From Lachnospiraceae bacterium (lineage in GTDB: Bacteria; Bacillota; Clostridia; Lachnospirales; Lachnospiraceae), in NCBI GenBank assembly GCA_017517305.1, contig JAFWZV010000001.1:124001-188000 (forward strand): 64,000 nucleotides of DNA, in the 5' to 3' direction. Positions within the stretch are counted from its first letter, which is position 1, and every line of letters begins with the position of its first letter. Below the pieces are notes generated by a model. That model had not been told where the DNA came from, did not search any database, and worked only from the letters and a program-made list of their open reading frames with translations. Shown here one piece after another: positions 31,198 through 40,277 of the stretch. The translations under genes and the position numbers were made by a program.

Positions 31198-33750
31198 ATG
31201 AATAATAGACCTTTATTTTGGGCAGTGATGTGCTTTGCGCTTGGAGAGGTGTTGTACATAATTGCAGGTAAGGGTGGTGAAATAGGCACGGCATTAGCGG
31301 TGCTTATTTGCGTTGCCATTATTTTTTTTAAAGCTACAAATCTAGGTTGGAGGCGGTTTTTGTATCTGCTTTTATTTGTAATTGGATTTGGATGGATATG
31401 GTGGTGTGATAACACATCTGTGGAAAAGGCTTTATTTGGATCGGTACAGTATACAAAACATATGGATGAGTATGATGGCTACAGTGTAAGCTACATAAGT
31501 AGCGAACTTGACAAAGAAACTGGTGAAGAGGATATGGCATATACGCATAGAAGCCGTTATGTGTCGGGAGTTGGAGTGGTGGATGATTTGACCAGTGGAG
31601 GCAGTGGATATAATGTCACCTTAAAGATGATAGATAGTTGTAGCAGTGGATATGATGTCACTACAAAGCTTGCAGAAGGTGGTGTAGATGGAGTAACTAT
31701 TCATAAGTCATACAAAGTCATAGTCTATGGTGTAAAGCAGCAACTTTCTATAGGGGATGAGATACGCTTTGAAGGTGAGATAAATAACTTTGCCCCTAGT
31801 GGTAATCCTGGAGAGTTTAATAGGGGGAATTATTATAAGGCTAGAGGAATAGTTGCTTTTGCTACAGGGTCTAATGCTCAAGTAGAGCTACTTGGTTCGG
31901 ATAGGATGTGGTATAGCCTAAAAAGGACTTTGTATAACTTTAGAGAAAGCTTATCTAACTCCTTAAGTCTGATTTGTAACGATGATAAAAGCGTGGCACT
32001 ATATCAGGGGATACTTCTTGGGGATAAAAACCAAATCTCAGATACTGATATGCTTATGTTTAGACTATCTGGTATAGCACACATATTTGCAATATCGGGA
32101 CTTCATATTGGAATTCTGGGAGGGCTTATGTACAAGCTACTGAGAAAGCTTGGAATTAAATTCCTGCCTGCGGCTATAGTTGCCATGATAATTACCTTTT
32201 TGTATGGAATAATGACAGGTTTTAGCTTCTCAACCATAAGAGCAATAGTAATGCTTGGATTATCCTTGGGAGGAGAGGTTTTAGGACGCAGGTATGACAT
32301 GCTTACAGGAATGGGCCTAGCCTTAGGTGTTTTGTTGGTTATATCTCCATTTAGGTTGATGGATGGTGGCTTAATACTAAGCTTTGGTGCTGTGGCAGGG
32401 GTTGTGGTGTCAAAATATATTGTGAAGCTACTTGAGAATTATGATAGCTTTAGAAAACTGCAGAAAAAGAAGACTAGGTGGATTTATAAAATAGTATCAG
32501 GGTTTATTTTTTCTGTGGGGATAAGTATTGTCACTGCTCCTTTGATTGCATTTATGTATTTTCAGATTCCTCTTTATTCCGTGATTATTAATATGCTGGT
32601 GGTACCACTTATGTCTGTGACAGTATTTTGCGGTTTCTTCGGAGTTTTAGTGGGATTAATAAGCCCCATTTTCGGTCACATAATTATAGTTCCGGGAGTG
32701 TTATCACTTAGATGCTACCATTTGATTTGTAGGTTTTTTCAAATGCTACCATTTGATCTTATCAATACTGGGAAGCCCAAGCTTATCCAGATAATAATTT
32801 ACTACCTGGTGTTAGCTATAGTTTTGATTTGTGTTAATCCCAATCATGTTTCTTGGATTAGAAAAACCATACACAATAAAACAAAAAAATGGATACCATA
32901 TATGCGACTTAGATTAATGGGGATTTGGTTAGGTCTTGCCTGTGGGGTGGTTGGAGGTTTAGTAATATTAGGAATTTCGATATGTGATGCTAAGGAGAGG
33001 ATAATTTTCTTGGATGTAGGTCAGGGAGATGGGATTTTGCTTCAGTCGGCATATGGTACAAATCTTGTGATAGATGTGGGTTCAACCTCCAATAATAGCT
33101 TAGGGGAATATGTGGCATATCCGGCATTGTTGTCGGAGAGAATGGATTATGTGGATTATTGGTTTATAACACATTTTGATGGGGATCATACAAGTGGATT
33201 GGAATATATACTGACCTCCCAGCTAGATATAGGTATAACAATTGATAATATAGTGGTAAGTGAGAAGGCCTTGTTATCAGAAGAAGCAACACAGCTTTTG
33301 GAACAGGCGGAATATAAGGGGATAAATATAATTTACATGAAGCAGGGGGACTTCATCACAGATGGAAGCTTTGTGTTAAAAGCAATTCACCCTGATAGCA
33401 GTTTTGAGAGTGAAGATAGGAATGAACAATCACTAGTGCTTGAATATAAGTCGGAATCGTTTGATGTTCTATTTACAGGTGATATAGGAGAAGCGGCTAT
33501 AAAAAGTTTGCTAGATAAAGGGTGTGTGGATAGGGATTATGACATCTTAAAGGTCCCACACCATGGTTCAAAATACTCCTATTCTATGATATTTCTTGAA
33601 AGAATAAATCCAGAAGTATCTATTATTTCCTGCGCCAAGAGGAATTCCTATGGACACCCTCATAGAGAGATGGTTGAAGGGTTGGCTGGTGTTGGAAGTC
33701 AGCTTTACAGGACAGATTATATGGGGGCGGTGGTAATAGAGGCAAAGTAG
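31198..33750 (+). CDS. comEC: DNA internalisation competence protein ComEC/Rec2
   Basis: An 850-residue membrane protein that forms the channel moving single-stranded DNA into the cell. Three parts: N-terminal membrane segments and an OB-like domain (DUF4131, ~1-240); the Competence domain (~255-520) with FAISGLHIGILGG and GFSFSTIRAIVM; and a C-terminal metallo-beta-lactamase domain (~595-850) with FLDVGQGDGILLQS, FITHFDGDHTSG and LKVPHHGSKYSYS. All three are present and the length is normal, so it looks functional. Ribosome site AAAGGAG precedes ATG. It follows the kinase and GerMN lipoprotein genes rather than comEA directly. Confidence 0.94.
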   Translation: MNNRPLFWAVMCFALGEVLYIIAGKGGEIGTALAVLICVAIIFFKATNLGWRRFLYLLLFVIGFGWIWWCDNTSVEKALFGSVQYTKHMDEYDGYSVSYISSELDKETGEEDMAYTHRSRYVSGVGVVDDLTSGGSGYNVTLKMIDSCSSGYDVTTKLAEGGVDGVTIHKSYKVIVYGVKQQLSIGDEIRFEGEINNFAPSGNPGEFNRGNYYKARGIVAFATGSNAQVELLGSDRMWYSLKRTLYNFRESLSNSLSLICNDDKSVALYQGILLGDKNQISDTDMLMFRLSGIAHIFAISGLHIGILGGLMYKLLRKLGIKFLPAAIVAMIITFLYGIMTGFSFSTIRAIVMLGLSLGGEVLGRRYDMLTGMGLALGVLLVISPFRLMDGGLILSFGAVAGVVVSKYIVKLLENYDSFRKLQKKKTRWIYKIVSGFIFSVGISIVTAPLIAFMYFQIPLYSVIINMLVVPLMSVTVFCGFFGVLVGLISPIFGHIIIVPGVLSLRCYHLICRFFQMLPFDLINTGKPKLIQIIIYYLVLAIVLICVNPNHVSWIRKTIHNKTKKWIPYMRLRLMGIWLGLACGVVGGLVILGISICDAKERIIFLDVGQGDGILLQSAYGTNLVIDVGSTSNNSLGEYVAYPALLSERMDYVDYWFITHFDGDHTSGLEYILTSQLDIGITIDNIVVSEKALLSEEATQLLEQAEYKGINIIYMKQGDFITDGSFVLKAIHPDSSFESEDRNEQSLVLEYKSESFDVLFTGDIGEAAIKSLLDKGCVDRDYDILKVPHHGSKYSYSMIFLERINPEVSIISCAKRNSYGHPHREMVEGLAGVGSQLYRTDYMGAVVIEAK

Positions 33751-33854
33751 AGAAGAATGTTCCAAATTATCCTTTTTAGGTCCGATAATATGTGATATAA
33801 TGACAAGGACAAAAATACTGCAATATAAGTATGTTGCTGCAATGGGAGAACACA

Positions 33855-34871
33855 ATGGCGGAAAGAAAAACCACTAAAAATAAAATAAATGGTATGGATG
33901 TTATTTCCGGACATATTAATTCAGGGGAGTTCTCTAGAGTGTACTTACTTCATGGGACTGAGACATATCTTATGCGTCAGTATAGAGATATGCTTCTTAA
34001 TGCCTTGATTGACAGAGAGGATTCTATGAATTTTGCTAGCTTTAAGGCGGAGAAGTCAGATCCTCAGGAGATAGCTGGGTTTATTCAGACTATGCCGTTT
34101 TTTGGTGATAGAAGAGTAGCCTTAGTAGAATATAGTGGATTTTTTGTGAAAGAAGATAAGAAATTACTTGTTATGCTAGAGGACATTCCTGACACATCAG
34201 TGCTAATATTTGTTGAGACAGAAGTGAAAAAGGATGTATTATATAAGGCTTTGGAAAAAATTGGTACAGTTGCTGAATTTACTACACCTAATGACGGAAT
34301 GCTAACAAATTGGATAGCCAAGAAAATTAGCCAAGAGGGACTTCAGGTGGAAGCGGCTGCCATAAGACTATTGTTAGATAGTGTTGTTAATGATATGAAT
34401 AATATCAGCAATGAGGTGGATAAATTAATCTTTTACTGTAAGGATAAGGGTGTTGTAACCACCGCTGATGTGGAGAAAATGTGTGTTAGTCAGGTAGAGG
34501 GAAAAATATTTGAGATGTTGGACGCTCTATCTAGTAAGAATGGTAAGGCAGTCATATCCTTGTACGAGGATTTGGTTTACTTAAAGCATCCATATAGAGT
34601 TATGCTTGCCAATATAACAACTAACTTCAGAAGAACTATGAAGGTAAAGCTTTGTATGGAAGAGGGTAAAAGCTTTAGCGATATAGTAAGTATACTAGGG
34701 ATTAAGGAATATCCTGCCAAAAAGAGTATGGCTTTGGCTAAAAAATATGAATATGAAAGACTTAAGGAATATGTTGAAAGATGCAATCTAGCTGACACTC
34801 AGATAAAAACCTATGTGATGAATGAGAAGATGGCGATGGATATGCTAATTGCAGATTTGCTTAAGCAATAA
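33855..34871 (+). CDS. holA: DNA polymerase III subunit delta
   Basis: Clamp-loader delta subunit that opens the sliding clamp. 338 residues from ATG 33855, which follows GGGAG by 6 nt; the longer frame from 33831 has no ribosome site. N-terminal VYLLHGTETYLMRQY, the AAA+-like segment FFGDRRVALVEYSG, the LIFVETEVKKD strand and the C-terminal collar-domain sequence LKHPYRVMLANITTNFRRTMKVK fit the family. The comEC-holA-rpsT order is common in Firmicutes; here rpsT is convergent with a shared terminator. Confidence 0.93.
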   Translation: MAERKTTKNKINGMDVISGHINSGEFSRVYLLHGTETYLMRQYRDMLLNALIDREDSMNFASFKAEKSDPQEIAGFIQTMPFFGDRRVALVEYSGFFVKEDKKLLVMLEDIPDTSVLIFVETEVKKDVLYKALEKIGTVAEFTTPNDGMLTNWIAKKISQEGLQVEAAAIRLLLDSVVNDMNNISNEVDKLIFYCKDKGVVTTADVEKMCVSQVEGKIFEMLDALSSKNGKAVISLYEDLVYLKHPYRVMLANITTNFRRTMKVKLCMEEGKSFSDIVSILGIKEYPAKKSMALAKKYEYERLKEYVERCNLADTQIKTYVMNEKMAMDMLIADLLKQ

Positions 34872-34886
34872 CAAATAAACAATAAC

Positions 34887-34918
34887 AAAAAAGAGACGAA
34901 TGATATCGTCTCTTTTTT
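34887..34918. terminator. Bidirectional terminator between holA and rpsT
   Basis: AAAAAAGAGACG pairs with CGTCTCTTTTTT around AATGATAT. Confidence 0.92.
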
Positions 34919-34940
34919 AAGTATACTTATCTATATGCTC

Positions 34941-35204
34941 TTAAGCCATCTTGTTAACAGCAATTGTTAAACGAGAAATCTTTCTAGCAGCAGTATTCTT
35001 GTGGTAAATACCCTTTGAAGTAGCCTTGCTAATCTCTGAGATAGCAACCTTTAAAGCAGCCTCTGCAGCAGCCTTATCGTTAGCAGCGATAGCAGCCTCT
35101 ACCTTCTTAACTAAAGTCTTAACCTTAGACTTGATAGCCTTATTTCTCATTGTCTTAGTCTCGATTACAAGAATTCTCTTCTTAGCAGATTTAATATTTG
35201 CCAT
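34941..35204 (-). CDS. rpsT: 30S ribosomal protein S20
   Basis: An 87-residue, very basic, Ala/Lys-rich helical protein that binds 16S rRNA early in 30S assembly. MANIKSAKKRILVIETKTMRNKAIKSKVKT and KGIYHKNTAARKISRLTIAVNKM are diagnostic. ATGGAGG lies 10 nt before the start. Its promoter is ~150 nt upstream, giving a long leader as is usual for this autoregulated gene. Confidence 0.96.
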   Translation of the reverse strand: MANIKSAKKRILVIETKTMRNKAIKSKVKTLVKKVEAAIAANDKAAAEAALKVAISEISKATSKGIYHKNTAARKISRLTIAVNKMA

Positions 35205-35349
35205 TTGAACAAAACCTCCATAATAAATTATAAAATTAGTTTCTTAGATATATAATTATCACTTTGGTCAAGACACGAACAATATACCCACACCACTAGA
35301 TATACTGGACCAGTGAAAATCTCATCTCATGCGAATACACGCAACTCAT

Positions 35350-35378
35350 AGGATAGCAAAAAGGGAAAATGCTGTCAA
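35350..35378 (-). promoter_or_regulatory. rpsT promoter
   Basis: On the minus strand TTGACA (35373-35378), 17 nt, TATCCT (35350-35355). It is placed just behind the 3' end of the large GGDEF/EAL gene. Confidence 0.8.
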
Positions 35379-35424
35379 TACCTTTTTGGTAAAAAACCTA
35401 TGATTTTCTTCAAATTTCTGCCAT

Positions 35425-38400
35425 TTATTCACCTGTTGAATAGTTTTTAATCAGCTTATCATAATCTGCAATAGGCATTGGTCTTGCAAAAAGGAAGCCC
35501 TGACCTATCTCGCAATTAATGGATTTAAGCATCTCAAGCTGCTCCGGTGTTTCGATACCCTCGCTGACAACCCTAATGTCTAAGGTGTGTGCCATATCGA
35601 TAATGCTCTTAAGTATGCAGGCAGCATTCTTGTCATTAGCGGTAGAGCGAGCCAAGAAATCCTGGTCAAGCTTAATAACATCGATTGGTAAATCCTTAAG
35701 TAATGTAAGGGATGAGTAGCCTGTGCCAAAATCATCCATATTAATCTTGAAATCCCAGCTCTTAAGCTGATTTAATACATCTATCATCTGAGCATAATTT
35801 TCGGAGAAGATGCTTTCTGTAATTTCGAATTCAATATAGTGATGAGGAATATAATACTTATCAACTATATTTTGAACATTAATTAAAAAGTCCGGATGAG
35901 TTAGTGTAATTCGTGATAGGTTAACTGAAAATGGCATTACATAAATGTCATTATCCAGATAACGTCTCAGAGATTTACAAGCCTCCTCCAACATAAAACA
36001 GTCTATCTGATATATGAAGCCGTTCTTCTCAAAGGAAGGAATAAAGCTGGCTGGTTCAAGGAAGCCCTTAGTTGGCGACATCCATCTAACCAAAAGCTCT
36101 CCTCCGATAAGTCCGTTAGTCAAAATATCATACTTAGGCTGAACATAAGCGCAGAATTCCTTATTCTCAAGGGCGCCATGCATACTGTTTTCAATCTGGG
36201 CCTCGTTAAGCACTCTCTTGTGATATTCATCATCATAGAAGGCATAGGAAATACCCATAGAAAGGTCCACGGATTTCTCAGCCATCATAGCTCTGTCAAC
36301 CAAGCGGTTAATAGAGTAGGAATGCATAGTCTCATCTATAATCAATATACCTGTAACGAAGTCAACCACGAAGCGATCCTGTATAAGCTTGCAGGCATCA
36401 TGAATCTCATTCTTGATATTGTTAAATGTATCCATGAAGCTGTCTTGATTCTTGTAGTGTATAAGCATAATAAATGTATCGCTTATCACTCTGGCAAAGG
36501 CCTCTCCATCGTGAAGATACTTGTGCAAAACATCAGATACAGCCTTTAGAGTCCTATCACCAACGGAGTGTCCATAGGTTTCGTTAATATACTTAAAATT
36601 CTTAATGTTAAAATAGAACATTACATAATCTGTATCAGGATTGCTGTTGAGAATTTCCTGAGCATCAAGCTTGAACTTCTCGTAGTTTCCATATCCAGTA
36701 ACGATATCCTTAAAGGATGCTTCTGCAATTCTTTTCTCAATTGTAATATTCTGTTCAAGCTCCTGCTTAAGTCGCTCGGACTTAGTCTGCTTATGAGCTG
36801 ATGCAGAAACCAAAAATGTGTTGCTACCTGTACTCCATTTTATAGGAGTCATATAAATGTCTAGAAGCTCATTTAAGGTTTTATTCATCTTAGAACACTT
36901 AGCCGGCTTACCCTCAGTCATCTTGTGGAGAGCACAATCTCTACAAGGTGAACCCTCCTGATGAAGGCTTCGATAACATTTGCTATTAAGAGCAATGTCC
37001 GGATAATATTCATCAGATATATCGTTGTAATAAAGAATTTCATAGGTATCCCTGTCAATCACAATCATAGGATTTTGTACCATTGAAAATGCCTTAATAG
37101 TATCGTCTCTAAGCTGTGATATGTTCTTTAGGTTCTGCTTTGCAACTACAGCCTCAGAAATAATCTTAAATAACACCTTGTAGGCAGAAAGCTGACTTGC
37201 TGACCAGGTTGTATTAGGATTCATAGAGTAGAAGGAAATGTATCCTATAACCTTGCCATTTAAAACAATCTGCGATTGGATAAGCATTCTTATGCCCTCG
37301 GCCTGAGGATTCATGCTAGAAGCATTAAGCTTAATTAAGCTAGTGTCTGAGGAATATACAATTCCGTCAGTGCCCATAGAGTCAAGCTCCTCAAATATAG
37401 TGGCAGGAGTATGCTGACGTCTTGCTCTGTCGCTATTAATTCCTTCTTTGCACCATTGGTGGGTACAGTCCACAAAGCTTTTGTTAAAGCTGTACTCCCA
37501 TATGCAGATTTTGTCTATGTCATAGGTTGAGCCAATCATACCCAGAGCTTTTTCTATTGCAGTGTATGTATTGGTGCTGCCAAATAATACTGAAAGCAAT
37601 TCGTTGACCAGAAGATCCTGAGTGTTTTCAATAGGCTTCTTCTCACGCTTGTTCTCGTACTTTCCGCGATCCATATCATCCTCATAGCACACATAACAAT
37701 TCTTACCCTTAAGCTTAGCCTGATAAAGGGCAGTATCTGCATTTTCCAGAAGAACGCTAAATGGAATTTGATCGTTAGTTGTGGAAATACCAATACTAAG
37801 AGTAACCTTGCAGGAGTCGCCACCTGGATACAGCTCTCTTAATTTGTTGGCTATAATAGTGGCTTTCTCTGTGACAAGCTGGTTATCCAGTACATTGGTG
37901 AAGAACATACAGAACTCATCACCACCGAGACGGCCTGCTATGCCGTAATCACCACATTGCTCAAGCAACACCTTGGCGATGTCCACAATAACATCATCTC
38001 CCTTAAGATGACCATAGGTGTCGTTAATGTTTTTGAAATCGTCTATATCTACAAGCATAAGAGTATTATAGCTATTGCCGTTAAGCTCTCTTAAGCTTGA
38101 CTTAATCTTACTTTCAGTAGTTGCCTTGTTAAGAAGACCAGTCATAAGGTCTGTCTCAGCCTTGGTAAGAAGCTTTTGCTGCTCCACCTTCTGAGTGTGA
38201 ATGTTACGAAGAAGACCAACCACTCTAATTGGATTCATATCCTCGTCGTAAATTGTTGAAAATGTGGAGAAATACCACTGGTAACCGCCGTTTTTGGTGT
38301 TCAACTTAAACTCTGTAGAGTGGTACTCTGTGCCGGCCTTAGCCAGATAGAAGAGCTCATCAATGGCCTCCTTGGTATCGTTTGACACAAGGGCAGTATT

Positions 38401-39324
38401 AATCATTTCCTCAGCAGGATTTTTGATTATGGCTTCGCCCTCAAATATATGGTTAAATTTCTCTGCAAATGTAATAACATCCTCGGCGATATCATATTCA
38501 TATGGAAGCTCCTCAGAAATATCTGCAATGATAAGATACTTCTGTTCTTCAAGCATAGCCTTCATCTCGGCAATCTTCAGGTTTGTAATATCTGACATAA
38601 CCACATTGAGAATTGGGAAACCTTCGGATACTTCTCCGGATTTAGCAAATATTGCATTAACCCACTTTATGCTATCGTCGGCGCATTTTATTCTAAAATT
38701 AACAATCTTAGAGTCTTCCTCCTCAGTAATATCTGCTAATGCGTCTATTACTATAGCTAAATCTTCACCCAAAACTACAGAAAGAGTGTTTTTGCCATAA
38801 AGCTTCTTGTATTCCTCAGGTGTATAGCCAAACATATTATAGTAGTAATTATTGGCCCAGGTTAGAGTCAAATTATTGTCTAAAAGATGCTTGCTTACAC
38901 CACTTGGTACAGTGTTTGCGAAGATTTCAAGGTCTGATTTTGCTTTTGCAGACTCGCTGGCTGCAGACTCAAGGTTGGTGATGTCTGTGAATACACATTG
39001 AAGAACATCACGACCATCATTAAGGGAGAAAGCCTGACCGTTACATAATACTGTTAGGATTTTTCCACTTTTGGTGACAATACGAGCCTGTACACTTACC
39101 AGATTAGAGATGCTAAGCTGATAGTTGATGGAGGTAATGGCCTCTGTGAAATCTTCCACAAAAAGAAGATTATCAAGAGTGCATATCTTCTTGGATAATT
39201 CTCTAGGAGAATAGCCGGTCATATTGCAAAGCCCTTGATCAAAATCTAATATATTATATGGCACTTCAGTCTCTAGAATAAAGGTAGCCACATCATTGTT
39301 TTTTGTAGAATTATTAGCTGCCAT
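35425..39324 (-). CDS. Multi-sensor cyclic-di-GMP protein: PAS3-GGDEF-GAF-PAS-GGDEF-EAL
   Basis: A 1299-residue cytosolic protein without obvious transmembrane segments. Order: three PAS-type regions (~10-115, ~125-250, ~260-385), a first GGDEF domain with intact RLGGDEF (near residue 466), a GAF-like region (~590-750), a fourth PAS (~765-860) holding a CRDC cysteine pair, a second GGDEF-like domain whose motif is degraded to VISDTF (~880-1040), and an EAL domain (~1050-1290). The EAL key positions look intact: GGELLVRW, VNLSR, EFEITES, NMDDFGTGYSS, IKLDQDF, SEGIETPEQ, GQGF. So both synthesis and breakdown of cyclic-di-GMP are possible in one chain. Monocistronic; no PilZ or riboswitch target was seen nearby. 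Confidence 0.93.
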   Translation of the reverse strand: MAANNSTKNNDVATFILETEVPYNILDFDQGLCNMTGYSPRELSKKICTLDNLLFVEDFTEAITSINYQLSISNLVSVQARIVTKSGKILTVLCNGQAFSLNDGRDVLQCVFTDITNLESAASESAKAKSDLEIFANTVPSGVSKHLLDNNLTLTWANNYYYNMFGYTPEEYKKLYGKNTLSVVLGEDLAIVIDALADITEEEDSKIVNFRIKCADDSIKWVNAIFAKSGEVSEGFPILNVVMSDITNLKIAEMKAMLEEQKYLIIADISEELPYEYDIAEDVITFAEKFNHIFEGEAIIKNPAEEMINTALVSNDTKEAIDELFYLAKAGTEYHSTEFKLNTKNGGYQWYFSTFSTIYDEDMNPIRVVGLLRNIHTQKVEQQKLLTKAETDLMTGLLNKATTESKIKSSLRELNGNSYNTLMLVDIDDFKNINDTYGHLKGDDVIVDIAKVLLEQCGDYGIAGRLGGDEFCMFFTNVLDNQLVTEKATIIANKLRELYPGGDSCKVTLSIGISTTNDQIPFSVLLENADTALYQAKLKGKNCYVCYEDDMDRGKYENKREKKPIENTQDLLVNELLSVLFGSTNTYTAIEKALGMIGSTYDIDKICIWEYSFNKSFVDCTHQWCKEGINSDRARRQHTPATIFEELDSMGTDGIVYSSDTSLIKLNASSMNPQAEGIRMLIQSQIVLNGKVIGYISFYSMNPNTTWSASQLSAYKVLFKIISEAVVAKQNLKNISQLRDDTIKAFSMVQNPMIVIDRDTYEILYYNDISDEYYPDIALNSKCYRSLHQEGSPCRDCALHKMTEGKPAKCSKMNKTLNELLDIYMTPIKWSTGSNTFLVSASAHKQTKSERLKQELEQNITIEKRIAEASFKDIVTGYGNYEKFKLDAQEILNSNPDTDYVMFYFNIKNFKYINETYGHSVGDRTLKAVSDVLHKYLHDGEAFARVISDTFIMLIHYKNQDSFMDTFNNIKNEIHDACKLIQDRFVVDFVTGILIIDETMHSYSINRLVDRAMMAEKSVDLSMGISYAFYDDEYHKRVLNEAQIENSMHGALENKEFCAYVQPKYDILTNGLIGGELLVRWMSPTKGFLEPASFIPSFEKNGFIYQIDCFMLEEACKSLRRYLDNDIYVMPFSVNLSRITLTHPDFLINVQNIVDKYYIPHHYIEFEITESIFSENYAQMIDVLNQLKSWDFKINMDDFGTGYSSLTLLKDLPIDVIKLDQDFLARSTANDKNAACILKSIIDMAHTLDIRVVSEGIETPEQLEMLKSINCEIGQGFLFARPMPIADYDKLIKNYSTGE

Positions 39325-39454
39325 TAGCTCTCACCTCCCTTTAGATAATTGTCTATTTATCTAAAATAGTCTATTTACTAATTATAATTCAAAGGGACGC
39401 TGTAAGCAAGAAAAAATGAGGCAAAAACACCATATTTTTTGCCCTGTTGTTTCC

Positions 39455-39483
39455 TTTACAGAACAGGTGATAAATGCTATAAT
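39455..39483 (+). promoter_or_regulatory. Promoter of the TIGR01906-like gene
   Basis: TTTACA (39455-39460), 17 nt, TATAAT (39478-39483). Confidence 0.8.
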
Positions 39484-39521
39484 TATTACAACTGTTGTGA
39501 ATTACGAGAATGGTGAAAAAT

Positions 39522-40223
39522 ATGTTTAATAACAAAAGATATAAGGTTTTGGCAACCATATCCATAGGCATATTTATAGTGTGCTTTGCTGTGATTATGA
39601 CTGCCTGGAATAGAATAACCTATGAAAAATGTATAGAACAGGCAAGTGATAGATTTTATGTGGAGTATGTTACTAGGGGCTACACCACAGGAACTATAGA
39701 TACAAAATACAACAAAGAGCTAATTGGCTTAGAGTTGATTCTAAACTATGAAAAGCTTGCTGATGACTTTTGCAGTTACTTTGCTGATGAGTTTGAAATA
39801 CCCAATAATGAACTGTTAGAGGATAATACAGAAGGTCTTAACGCTATAAAGGTATATTATCGGTGGAGCTTGTGGATTTGCATTTTTAGTATTATAGGTA
39901 TTATTTATAGTATGCTTCACCTGTACAAGGGAAGATATTATAGCCCAATTACATATGGTGGCTTGCTTGGTATGTTTCTCTTGGCTGTTCAGGGTATTGG
40001 TCTGATTATTTCAGATAATGTGGTGGTAAGTGCCCTTAGAGACATGATATTTAAAGAGGACTATAGCTTCTTCAAGAGTGGAGATATTCTTCTGCATATG
40101 CTTCCACCAGAGTATGCAAGATGGCTGGCTATAACATATTTTATATATGGCATTGGCATGGCGGTGGTGTTCTTCATAATAAGAGCCATAACTATTAAGA
40201 GAACAAAGCCACACAAATTTTAA
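39522..40223 (+). CDS. Integral membrane protein, TIGR01906/DUF1461-like
   Basis: A 233-residue membrane protein from ATG 39522, preceded by GGTGA (ATG 39510 is the alternative). Four to five hydrophobic segments: ~9-28, ~108-128, ~140-163, and two near the end, with an extracytoplasmic loop between the first two. The segment FFKSGDILLHMLPPEYARW resembles the conserved ...LLIRMLPEEFF... part of DUF1461 (TIGR01906) proteins, and length and topology agree. Function of the family is unknown. It stands between a divergent GGDEF/EAL gene and glgB. Confidence 0.6.
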   Translation: MFNNKRYKVLATISIGIFIVCFAVIMTAWNRITYEKCIEQASDRFYVEYVTRGYTTGTIDTKYNKELIGLELILNYEKLADDFCSYFADEFEIPNNELLEDNTEGLNAIKVYYRWSLWICIFSIIGIIYSMLHLYKGRYYSPITYGGLLGMFLLAVQGIGLIISDNVVVSALRDMIFKEDYSFFKSGDILLHMLPPEYARWLAITYFIYGIGMAVVFFIIRAITIKRTKPHKF

Positions 40224-40277
40224 ATGTAATGAGAGATAAAAGATATAGAAAATTATATACAAATTGGAGGATTATGT

